Positions 43,895 to 54,600 of a DNA stretch of 64,000 nucleotides are shown one piece after another (position 1 is the first letter of the stretch; each line of letters begins with the position of its first letter). The notes beneath the pieces were generated by a model that saw only the letters and a list, made by a program, of their open reading frames with translations, was not told the DNA's origin and did not search any database. Source of the stretch: Aphrophora alni (Eukaryota > Arthropoda > Insecta > Hemiptera > Aphrophoridae); NCBI GenBank assembly GCA_963513935.1, contig OY740776.1, forward strand, positions 15,703,660 to 15,767,659. The letters are read 5' to 3'. A program made the translations under genes and the position numbers.

Positions 43895-44780
43895 CAGGGT
43901 GATTCACGAAGTTATCCCCACACTTATACAGCTCATTCTACTAGTAAAAATAATGAAAAAAGTTCATATAAACATATGTCTTATCTCGTTTCGTTTAGCG
44001 TCTGTCTGTATGTGTTTTTTAGAAAAAAAATTCTATCTTAAAAATGGTTTGAGATATCAAGTTGAAACGTTTTACATTTAATGACCTTATTAGTGTGCAT
44101 CTTAGATAAAAGTTTCAAAATAATATCATTTACAGAAACAAAATGGCGGTCATTTGAAATGTTCAAATCCTAATAACTTTAAAACGAGTGATGTTACAAA
44201 AAAAGGCAAGATACATAAAAAATAGCCCATTTTAATACAAGCATTTTGGTACCTAGTTTATTGATCTAAGATAAGTAGTAACAGAAATAAGTAAGATTTC
44301 ACAAGTAAAGGTTAGTGTTTTATTCATAATTGCAATGTATTTTCAAAATCAAATCACACACAACATTAAAACATCTTACTTATTTCTGTTACTACTTATC
44401 TTAGATCAATAAACCGGGTACCAAAATGCTTGTATTAAAAGGGGCTATTTTTTATGTATCTTGCCTTTTTTTTGTAACATCACACGTTTTAAAGTTATTA
44501 GGATTTGAACATTTTAAATGACCGCCATTTTGTTTCTGTAAATGATATTATTTTGAAACTTTTATCTAAGATGCACACTAATAATGTCATTAAATGTAAA
44601 AAGTTTCAACTTGATATCTCAAACCATTTTTAAGATAGAAATATTTTTCTAAAAAACACATACAGACAGACAGACGCTAAACGAAACGAGATAGGACATA
44701 TGTTTATATGAACTTTTTTCATTATTTTTACTAGTAGAATGAGCTGTACAAGTGTGGGGATAACTTCGTGAATCACCCTG
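43895..44780. mobile_element. Fold-back MITE (886 bp), TA-flanked
   Basis: The ends are CAGGGTGATTCACGAAGTTA...TAACTTCGTGAATCACCCTG. The two arms (43895-44300, 44370-44780) are near-perfect inverted complements, for example TTAGCGTCTGTCTGTATGTG, TTGAGATATCAAGTTGAAAC and AGATAAGTAGTAACAGAAAT. TA lies on both sides. The high arm identity indicates recent insertion or arm homogenisation. Confidence 0.93.
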
Positions 44781-44788
44781 TATATATA

Positions 44789-45812
44789 CAGAGTGTTCAA
44801 AAAATGTGGGGCAATAATTTACATAGTTATTCTATGGGTCAAAATAAGCAAAAATGTTTATATAGACATATGTCCTATCTCGATTCGTTTAGCGTCTGTC
44901 TGTCTGTATGTGTTTTTTACAAAATAATTCATAACTCCTTAACGGTTTGAGTTACAGCGTTGAGATTCTGCACAAATATTCATCTTATTGGCCGCTATCT
45001 TTGTACAAAATATGAATTAAAAAATCTTTAACCGTTTCAAAATGGCGACTATTTTAAATATTTGACGGGAAAATTTCACGAAAACCATTAATTTTACAAA
45101 AAAATTGCAACATACCGGTACATAAAATGTAGTAAGTTTTATGGAGATTCCAACGATATCTTATTAAGCTTATTTTGGACGAAGAATAACAGAGAAATTA
45201 ATTTCTTCCTTGGTATACCTACAGTTTTCTCCATTTAAACAATGTGAAAACTGTAACAAATATCATAAAATCACAAATTATCAATACATAAATATTATTT
45301 TATTTTCAAACATGTACAAAATGAACACTTTTTAAAGAAACACAACTTTTGTGATTTTATAATATTTGTTACAGTTTTAACATTGTTTTAAATAGAGAAA
45401 ACTGTAGGTATAGCCAGGAAGACATTAATTTCTCTGTTATTCTTCGTCCAAAATAAGCTTAATAAGATATCGTTGGAATCTCCATAAAAGTACTACATTT
45501 TATGTATCTTGCAATTTTTTTGTAAAATTAACGGTTTTCGTGAAATTTGCCGTCAAATATTGAAACGGTTAAAGATTTTTACTATTCATATTTTGCACAA
45601 AGAAAGCGGCCAATAAGATGAACATTTGTGCAGAATCTCAACGCTGTAACTCAAAACGTTAAGGAGTTATGAATTATTTTGTAAAAAACACATACAGACA
45701 GACAGACGCTAAACGAATCGAGATAGGACATATGTCTATATAAACATTTTTGCTTATTTTGAGCCAACGAATCACTATGTAAATTATTGCCCCACATTTT
45801 TTGAACACCCTG
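44789..45812. mobile_element. Fold-back MITE (1024 bp), adjacent to the previous one
   Basis: The ends are CAGAGTGTTCAAAAAATGTG...CACATTTTTTGAACACCCTG, TA-flanked, with only TATATATA separating it from the MITE at 43895. The arms are inverted complements (ATGTCCTATCTCGATTCGTT, CAACGATATCTTATTAAGCT, GAAGAATAACAGAGAAATTA). It shares the TTTAGCGTCTGTCTGT block with its neighbour, so the two are related families. Confidence 0.93.
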
Positions 45813-45879
45813 TAATATATTATATTATATATTTAAAACTTTATTCTATAAATATGTAAATCGTATTTCATTTAGATCG

Positions 45880-46230
45880 AGCTTTTATAGGCGTTGGTCT
45901 GAACGTGTCAAAAACAAAATTAATTAAATTTATTCTAGAGTCTAATCCTAAATTATATGTAATGAAAGGTAAGGAAATAATCCAAAACATAAATAATGTT
46001 GGATTTCTTGGCATTACCATAGACACAGATTTAAATTGGAAAAGTCACGTTTCAGGTTCAGTTGAGTCCCTGACGTCGTCGGTTTGATTTTCTCGGTAAA
46101 TATTTCGAAAGTAATAAAAATAATTTATTTTGCCTATGTCAGTTTTCAGCTAGGATATGGGGTGGCATTCTGGATGAGCTGAGTTGAATCTATCGGAATA
46201 TTTCGTTTACAAAAATAATTGTACGCTCCA
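45880..46230 (+). pseudogene. Jockey-like LINE reverse-transcriptase fragment
   Basis: The frame reads GLNVSKTKLIKFILES, then NNVGFLGITIDTDLNWKSHV, the C-terminal side of non-LTR reverse transcriptases (the usual FLGxxID...LxWxxHI motif). A downstream piece in another frame reads LGYGVAFWMS and FRLQK, matching the following conserved WG...RLQK region. Stops and a frameshift show a dead, doubly truncated copy. Confidence 0.75.
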
Positions 46231-46551
46231 TTTAAATTATAATCAATATTGTATACTTTTTTTCTTTCTTTTTTTTTTTTTCAAAAAACATAATCTTTCA
46301 ACTTTCACTTGTATTTATATTTATGAAAGTTTAATTTTCTTTATGAGCAATCGGAATATATTTGAAATCAATCACCATCACCACGAACACCAAATCCGTC
46401 AAAAACTTCTTCAATATCCTGTAGGATATTATATTCTTTATAATCTTATGTAAAACTATAAAGTTTATTCGCTTTTTACGAATTGCTGATGTATATATAA
46501 GTATCAGTTAGCTTTTTTAGTAGTCAGAGCAATTCTTATTTTGTTGTAGAA
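46231..46551. other. AT-rich stretch, PLE terminal-repeat side
   Basis: No gene is seen. It lies downstream (minus sense) of the hammerhead at 46552-46598 and probably contains the rest of that PLE terminal repeat. Confidence 0.4.
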
Positions 46552-46598
46552 ACACTACAGCGCTGTTTCGCCGTTCACAGCCGGCTTCGTCAGGTGTA
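46552..46598 (-). ncRNA. Hammerhead ribozyme, CUGACGA type
   Basis: On the minus strand: stem I ACAC/GUGU, core CTGACGA (46593-46587), stem II GCCG/CGGC with an 8-nt loop, GAAAC (46569-46565), palindromic stem III ACAGCGCUGU and cleavage GUA (46558-46556). C for U in the core is a tolerated variant. It is a PLE-type layout of a different sequence family from the other hammerheads. Confidence 0.72.
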
Positions 46599-47159
46599 GG
46601 CTTAACACTTAAATAAAATACATAACGACACTGAACACACACACAACACGAAACAAAAAACAATATAAAATCTATCAGAGGTTAACTCTTCGTTAAATGT
46701 CCTGTACACAATATCCCGTACACAGAATTGAATTTTTTGAACGCTGAATTCCGGTATAAAGTTTTTCAACACACTTCCAGAAAATATGAAAAACACAAGT
46801 TCTCTCCAGAGTTTCAAGAGTTCACTCAGGTGCTAACTGCTAGATAATTTTTTTTCTCTGTCGAAGAAGTATCTAAACTCAGTTTACAGGTGTCAGGAAA
46901 AGCTATTGTTTATAGATATTTAAATTTGCTTTATTGTTTTGTTAAATTTGTAGGAATACCTGTGTTATTTTATGTATATGAACATTTTATTTTAGTACTT
47001 ACTATTATATAAGATATTTATGCAATCCATGATATGTCATATGTTTCATATGTAAAAAATAAAAGTGATGAAATCTGTGAATAAACAAATAATTTAATTT
47101 TTAATACAAGACAAGATGATGAAAGGTTTGGATTTAGCTAAAATGTCTCAGGATTTTCA
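46599..47159. other. Gene-free stretch between opposed PLE remnants
   Basis: No gene is seen. The left part probably belongs to the minus-strand PLE terminal repeat; the right part is AT-rich and leads into the plus-strand PLE fragment. Confidence 0.4.
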
Positions 47160-47640
47160 CAAACTAGAACTACTCCTGTAAGTCATCCCCTGAGGAAGAA
47201 AACAATAGATGGTAAAGAAAGACAAAAGCACAACATCATTATCACACACAGAACTAGTAATAATATACAAAAAATTTTGCGTAAAAAACAGGAAATTCCT
47301 ACAGAGAAGAAGTCAGGCATATATAAAATAATGTGTGATGACTGCGATAGTTTTTACATCGGACAGACGGGCAGATCATTCATGGAAAGATATAAAGAAC
47401 ACTTGCCCAATAATAACTTGTACAATATTAGATCTAACTTTGCACAACACATTATTGATAACAAGCATTCGTATACTAACTTCGAATCCAACCTGACACC
47501 GCTTCATATTATTTAAAAAGGACCAATGATGAATGCCATTGAGGAGTATGAAATTTACAAGTCATTTAAACAACACCAAACGATATCCTCAATGAAAAAC
47601 TGTCCTTCCAATCAAATGCATTATATGAGACAGCAATGAG
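47160..47640 (+). pseudogene. Penelope-like element GIY-YIG endonuclease remnant
   Basis: The main frame (47277-47516) contains KSGIYKIMCDDCDSFYIGQT and GRSFMERYKEH, the GIY-YIG nuclease signature (GIY, YIG, and Arg in the RxxRYKEH helix), then SNFAQHIIDNKHSY and LTPLHII. After a TAA the same frame continues KGPMMNAIEEYEIYK to a TGA near 47637, so a single nonsense change splits the C-terminus. The reverse-transcriptase part is missing. A plus-strand hammerhead follows about 200 bp downstream. Confidence 0.9.
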
Positions 47641-47829
47641 TTACAGATAAACTGATAATATCAGCCATTAATCGGATAACCTTGGCCTCACCGTAATATC
47701 AGTAGTTCGCGAAACATGAAACAGTGCGCATGGAAAAAAATAGTAAAATCAACGTATATGTGTATTTATTTAATTGTGTATGTAGTGTCAATGTTTATGT
47801 GATATTAATGTTTTGATGACCTCTACGGA

Positions 47830-47885
47830 GTGATAATACTGAGGATGGAAATACGTCTCCGAAACGCGTCTTTATAATAAAGACA
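47830..47885 (+). ncRNA. Hammerhead motif in plus-strand PLE 3' end
   Basis: CTGAGGA (47839-47845), a weak stem II closed by GGA/UCC, GAAAC (47861-47865), ACGCGT stem III and GUC (47868-47870). The core has G for U at position 4 of CUGAUGA (variant), and stem I pairs poorly, so it may be decayed. Its position just after the endonuclease fits the PLE terminal repeat. Confidence 0.55.
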
Positions 47886-48285
47886 TAATAAAAATCACAT
47901 GACGGATCTATAAGGTAATATAAAATAATTTATTACTTATTATATTATACTCAGTGACTTGGACACCAAACAATGAACATTAAATATAAAGAAAGACGTA
48001 TATGAAAATGAAAGAGGAGGATACAACCCAAGACTGCGTGAAGAAAGTGTAAATCCAGCTAAGGACTTCGGGATAACCACTTCAGAACTCACTACTTCTG
48101 AGGAGATGAATTTTTTGTATTCACCCTTTCAGAATCTAATTTAAGCGAGTGCAAACGTAAAGGGTTTGGGATAATAATAATATTGGAGGTTATTTCTTCA
48201 GGTAGGCGTTTGTTTGGTTAAAAACAAGGATACGAACCAAAGGATGTTACAAAAATAATACTCAACTTAAAATATAAAACTGTCT
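47886..48285. other. 3' flank of GGH-C, no gene
   Basis: No gene is seen. A segment near 47990-48130 (AGGAGGATACAACCCAAGAC) resembles stretches near 10800 and 57880, a low-copy dispersed repeat. Confidence 0.45.
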
Positions 48286-48291
48286 TTTATT
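48286..48291 (-). promoter_or_regulatory. AATAAA poly(A) signal of GGH-C
   Basis: AATAAA on the minus strand lies 16 bases beyond the TGA stop of GGH-C, the same placement as in GGH-A. Confidence 0.65.
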
Positions 48292-48307
48292 AATTTAATA
48301 ATTTGCT

Positions 48308-48698
48308 TCACAACTCATACGTACTGTTAAAGAAATAACCTTGTTCTATATAACCATTTCGTTTGCCCAAGTATACTGCATTGTAGTTATATATAAGACT
48401 ATCTTGTTCTTCGTCCAAGGAATCAAAGCTATGCTTGTTCTGTCTCGCTTCATTAACAATCCAGTCGTAGAAATACCGTCCACTTTGAATCGCTTCAGAG
48501 AAGTGAGGGTTGTAAGTTTGATTGACATTCCACTCGTAGGCGTTCTTCTCTGGATGGAACTGGACACCGGCGAATGGAAACATCGCAGACTCTGAAGACG
48601 AGATGAATTCAACTCCATTCTTATCTGTGTTGGTTGACATCACACGCCAGTCTTCGTTTAGCTTTAACGTTTTCAGGGAGTCCTCTGTGACACAGAAT
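48308..48698 (-). CDS. GGH: GGH-C coding exon 4
   Basis: The acceptor is TTCTTACAG; the first base completes Arg183. It encodes STNTDKNGVEF, catalytic His231 in QFHPEKNAYEW and a longer C-terminal tail, then TGA. Confidence 0.95.
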
Positions 48699-51600
48699 CT
48701 GTAAGAAAAATGTTTCGTTGAGAGGGTCAATTAGGATGAGTAACATTTGGAAATTATAAACACAAAATTAAATAAACTATGCACAAGCTTTCTGGCTCAT
48801 TCCCTCAACACTATTCCATAACATACTCAAGGATATTACAAATTTAGTTTCAATGTTAATAGTTCGTATAGGGATGCAACTATTCCATAACAAAGCCTAC
48901 TTAAGTATTTTTAACTTTTATTTTTTTTAGAAACGAAAATTTTTAACATTACATTTTTGAAAAAAAGCGTGACAATTCAATAAACTGTTCCATAACATAC
49001 TGAAGTTTTATCAGTTTTAGTTTTAATATTGTGGCGAAAAGTAGTAACATTTACTTTTAAACAACGTTAACTTAGGAAAGGGGGATAGTGAGGAAAGGGA
49101 TACAAACGAATAGGTTAAAATACTTAAGCGATTTAAGTTTTGACTTTGATGTAGACGTGAAAAATTGTAAAATCGTAAACGGTGAAAACTGTATGGAATA
49201 AAACTTTTTAGACAGTACAACTTCCATTGTAGTAAAAACTTTACAAGAGTAAAAATTCTAAAGAAATAAAACTTCTATGATGACTGGACAAAATCCACTT
49301 GAGTAAACATTCTACAAGAGTAAATATTCCTAAGGAGTAAAATTTCTATTACCATAAACAATCTAAAAGAGTAAAAATTCCAATGCAGTAAAAATTCCAC
49401 TGGAGTAAAATACTACAAGTGTTAAAATTCTAATTGAGCAAAACTTCCAATGGAGGTAACATTCTAAAAAAGTAAACATTCTAAAAAAATAAACATTCTA
49501 TTCTATGGCTGTAAAAGTTCCACTGGAATAAACATTTTAAGAGATTAAACCTTTCACTGAAGTTATTTCTACAAAAGTAAAAATTCTAAGGGAGAAAAGT
49601 TTCCACTGGAATAATCATTCTACAAGAGTAAATATTCTAAGGGAGTAAAAATTCCGCTGGAGTAAATATACTACAAGTGTTAAAATTCTAAGGGAATAAA
49701 ATTTCCACTTGTGAACATTCTAGAAGAGTAAATATTCAAAGGGTGTAAAATTTCCATTGCTGTAAACAATCAACAAGAGTAAAAATTCTACAAGAGTAAA
49801 AATTCTAAGGGAGTAAAACTTCCGCTGGAGTAAATATACTACAAGTGTTAAAATTCTAAGGGAATAAAATTTCCACTTGTGAACATTCTAGAAGAGTAAA
49901 TATTTAAAGGGTGTAAAATTTCCATTGCTGTAAACAATCAACAAGAGTAAAAATTCTACAAGAGTAAAAATTCCAAGGAGTGAAACTTTCACTAGAGGTA
50001 ACATTGTAAAAAAGTAAAAATTCCACTGGAATAAATATTCTAACAGAATCAACCTATCAATGAAGTTATTATTCTACAAGAGTAATAGTACTTGGTGTGT
50101 CAAATTTTACTGGAGTTATCATTCTATAAGAGTAAAATTCTAAAAAAGTAAAACTTCCACTGGAATAAACTTTCTACAAGTGTAAAAGCTCTAAGGGAGT
50201 CAAATTTTCACCGGATTAAACAAAAAACAATAGTAAAAATTCTAAGAAAGTAAAACTTCCATGGATTAAACATTCAACTAGAGTAACAAACACTAAGCGA
50301 GTCAAACTTTCTTTGAAGTTATCATTCTACAAGATTAAATTCCTAGGTTAAAACTTTCACTGGAGTAAACATAAATCAAGAGTAAATATTCTACGGGAGT
50401 CAAACTCTTACTGGATTAAACAATAAATGAGAGTAAAAATTCTAAGAAAGTAAAACGATCACTAAGGGGGTATCTTTTATCATTCTACAACAGTAAAATT
50501 CCTAGGAAGTGAAATTTTCGCTGGAGTAAACATGAATCAAGAGTAAAAATTTAAAGAGAATTAAACTTCCACTGGAGTAAACATTCTAAGGGAGTCATAC
50601 CTCCACTGGAGTATTCATTCTACAAAAGTAAAAATTCTAAGGGTATCAAATGTTCACTGGAGTAAACATCCTACAAGAGTAAACACTCTAAGGGAGTCAA
50701 ACTTCTACTGGAGTAAACATTCCACAAAAGTAAAAATTCTAAGTGAATTAAACATCCACTGGAGTAAACATTTTACTAGAGTAAAGATTCTAAGGGAGTC
50801 ATACTTCAACTGGAGTATTCATTCTACAAAATTCAAAATTCTAAGGGTATCAAATGTTCACTGGAGTAAACATCCTACAAGAGTAAACATGCTAAGGGAG
50901 TCAAACTCCACTGGAGTAAACATTCTACAAAAGTAAAAATTCTAAACGAGTTAAATTTTCACTGGAGTAAATATTCAAACTGGAAAAGTTTGATAACAAA
51001 ACAGCATTCAAACCGTTTCAAGATGGAAGTCACTTATTACATACCTGTGATGGTTCGATGTCACTGATAATGTTTGCAATATGGTAATCATATCCTCAGA
51101 AGCATCCTTGAAGAGACTGCTATTCCTAAAGCCCTCCTTGAAGTCGAGAGGAAGAGCTTCGAATGATTCACACTTTGTAAGGATATCAATCATACCTTGG
51201 TTGGCAAGGAACATCAGCAGTTGGTAGCCCTGGCAAACACCAAATATAGGGAAGTAATCTCCCTCCAGATTCATCTGAAACGTGGGGGGAAATTAAATTC
51301 AAATATACTGCAAATATTACAAACAGTGTCATAAGATGAGATAAACTAAATTATAGTAATGTTGCAATCATCTCTCTTACATGTTATTTTTAAAATAGAT
51401 CTAAAAGTTGATGGTCGAAATTATAGTACTTAATCAGTCGCATCGTGCAAACTATTATAAGTAGATCCTCGATATGTAATGTCCAAAAGTTGGATTCTTG
51501 GTCGTTGTATGGAAGGTTTATACACGAAGTTTGCTCACTCTGCTTGCCACTCATAGATGCTCCCCTGAGTTTCAATTCTCCCAGATAGCTCTTACTCGCC

Positions 51601-54600
51601 AAGTCCGTCTGGCTATCTTCAAGAATTCCTGCAGCACCTTCCCTTGATCAATCTAAGAGTTTATATATCATTGTAGCATCAATGACGTCTGCCTTGCTTG
51701 CAAGGTAAGCAATTTCGTCAGTTTTCCAGGTCTGTCATAATAATAATTGTTGTCTTTCTAGCTTCTTAAAAATAACTTAGACTATATTTCTAACTAAAAC
51801 ATTCCTAATTCCTAACACCAGATCTATCATACAATGTAATACAAATAGATTCTCAAAACGTAATGCCCAAAAGTTAGTTTGTTAGGTTTTGTAGGAAATG
51901 TTAAATTGTGTTGGCAGATAAAGGGGTGTTATCCTGTAGGGTAAGTTTGTTGAAAACAAGTACATAGGTTTTGTAAACCTCGATGTTGTGTTTATCACTG
52001 CTTTTTTTTACGTCGTCTAAGCCCTAACGAGCCCCTAACAATATCTATATTTTAAAACGTTTCCACTCACTTTGCTCGTGTCAGTGTGTCAGCCCTTTCG
52101 GACTTCAAAACAGTACAGTTTGTTACACAGGTTTTCTGAACCTCACAATTGTGTTTATCAGAACTTGTTTTTCGTCGCCTAAGCCCTAACGAGCCCCTAA
52201 CAATATCTACATTTTAAAACGTTTCCACTCACTTTGCTCGTGTCAGTGTATCAACCCTTTCGGACTTCAAAACAGTACAGTTTGTTACACAGTTTTTCTG
52301 AACCTCACAATTGTGTTTATCACAACTTGTTTTACGTCGCCTAAGCCCTAACGAACCCCTAACAATATCTATATTTTTAAACGTTTCCACTCACTTTGCT
52401 CGAGTCAGTGTATCAGCCCTTTCGGATTTCAAAACAGTACAGTTTGTTACACAGGTTTCTGAACCTCACAATTGTGTTTATCACAACTTGTTTTACGACG
52501 TCTAAGCCCTAACGAGCCCCTAACAATATCTATATTTTAAAATGTTTCCACTCACTTTGTTCGTGTCAGTGTATCAACCCTTTCGGATTTCAAAACAGTA
52601 AAGTTTGTTACACAGGTTTCTGAACCTCACAATTTGTTTTACGTCGTCTAAGCCCTAACGAGCCCCTAAAAATATCTTTATTTTAAAAGGTTTCCACTCA
52701 CTTTGCTCGTGTCAGTGTATCAGCCCTTTCGGATTTCAAAACAGTAAAGTTTGTTACAGAGTTTTTCTGAACCTCACAATTGTGTTTATCACAACTTGTT
52801 TTACGTCGCTTAAGCCCTAACGAGCCCCTAACAATATATTTATTTTAAAACGTTTCCACTCACTTTGCTCGTGTCAGTGTGTCAGCCCTTTCGGATTTCA
52901 AAACAGTAAAGTTTGTTACAGAGTTTTTCTGAACCTCACAATTGTGTTTATCACAACTTGTTTTACGTCGCTTAAGCCCTAACGAGCCCCTAACAATATA
53001 TTTATTTTAAAACGTTTCCACTCACTTTGCTCGTGTCAGTGTGTCAGCCCTTTCGGATTTCAAAACAGTAAAGTTTGTTACACAGGTTTTCTGAACCTCA
53101 CAATTGTGTTTATCACAACTTGTTTTACGTCGTCTAAGCCCTAACGAGCCCCTAACAATATATTTATTTTAAAACGTTTCCACTCACTTTGCTCGTGTCA
53201 GTGTATCAACCCTTTCGGACTTCAAAACAGTAAAGTTTGTTACACAGGTTTCTGAACCTCACAATTGTGTTTATCACAACTTGTTTTACAAACTTCTAAA
53301 CCCTAACGAGCCCCTAACAATATCTACATTTTAAAACGTTTCCACTCACTTTGCTCGTGTCAGTGTATCAACCCTTTCGGACTTCAAAACAGTAAAGTTT
53401 GTTACACAGGTTTCTGAACCTCACAATTGTGTTTATCACAACTTGTTTTACAAACTTCTAAACCCTAACGAGCCCCTAACAATATCTACATTTTAAAACG
53501 TTTCCACTCACTTTGCTCGTGTCAGTGTATCAACCCTTTCGGACTTCAAAACAGTAAAGTTTGTTACACAGGTTTCTGAACCACACATATGTGTTTATCA
53601 CAACTTGTTTTACGTCGCCTAAGCCCTAACGAGCCCCTAACAATATCTATATTTTAAAACGTTTCCACTCACTTTGCTCGTGTCAGTGTATCAACCCTTT
53701 CGAACTTCAAAACAGTACAGTTTGTTACACAGGTTTTCTGAACCTTACAATTTGTTTTACGTCGTCTAAGCCCTAACGAGCCCCTAACAATATCTATATT
53801 TTAAAATGTTTCCACTCACTTTGCTCGTGTCAGTATATCAACCCTTTCGGACTTCAAAACAGTAAAGTTTGTTACACAGGTTTCTGAACCTCACAATTTG
53901 TTTTACGTCGTCTAAGCCCTAACGAGCCCCTAACAATATCTATATTTTAAAACGTTTCCACTCACTTTGCTCGTGTCAGTGTATCAACCCTTTCGAACTT
54001 CAAAACAGTACAGTTTGTTACACAGGTTTTCTGAACCTTACAATTTGTTTTACGTCGTCTAAGCCCTAACGAGCCCCTAACAATATCTATATTTTAAAAT
54101 GTTTCCACTCACTTTGCTCGTGTCAGTGTATCAACCCTTTCGGACTTCAAAACAGTAAAGTTTGTTACACAGGTTTCTGAACCTCACAATTTGTTTTACG
54201 TCGTCTAAGCCCTAACAGCCACTAACAATATCTATATTTTAAAAGGTTTCCACTCACTTTGCTCGTGTCAGTGTATCAACCCTTTCTGACTTCAAAACAG
54301 TAAAGTTTGTTACACAGGTTTCTGAACCTCACAATTTGTTTTACGTCGTCTAAGCCCTAACGAGCCCCTAACAATATCTATATTTTAAAAGGTTTCCACT
54401 CACTTTGCTCGTGTCAGTGTATCAACCCTTTCTGACTTCAAAACAGTAAAGTTTGTTACACAGGTTTCTGAACCTCACAATTTGTTTTACGTCGTCTAAG
54501 CCCTAACGAGCCCCTAACAATATCTACATTTTAAACGTTTCCTCTCGCTTCGCTCGTGTCAGTTACTCGTTTTTGCCGTATCCTGTATACGAATATCACA

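Noticed and set aside
48341..48618. Plus- and minus-strand frames overlapping GGH-C exon 4
   Set aside because: They are shadow frames of the true GGH exon; the same applies to 23656-23859 in GGH-B.
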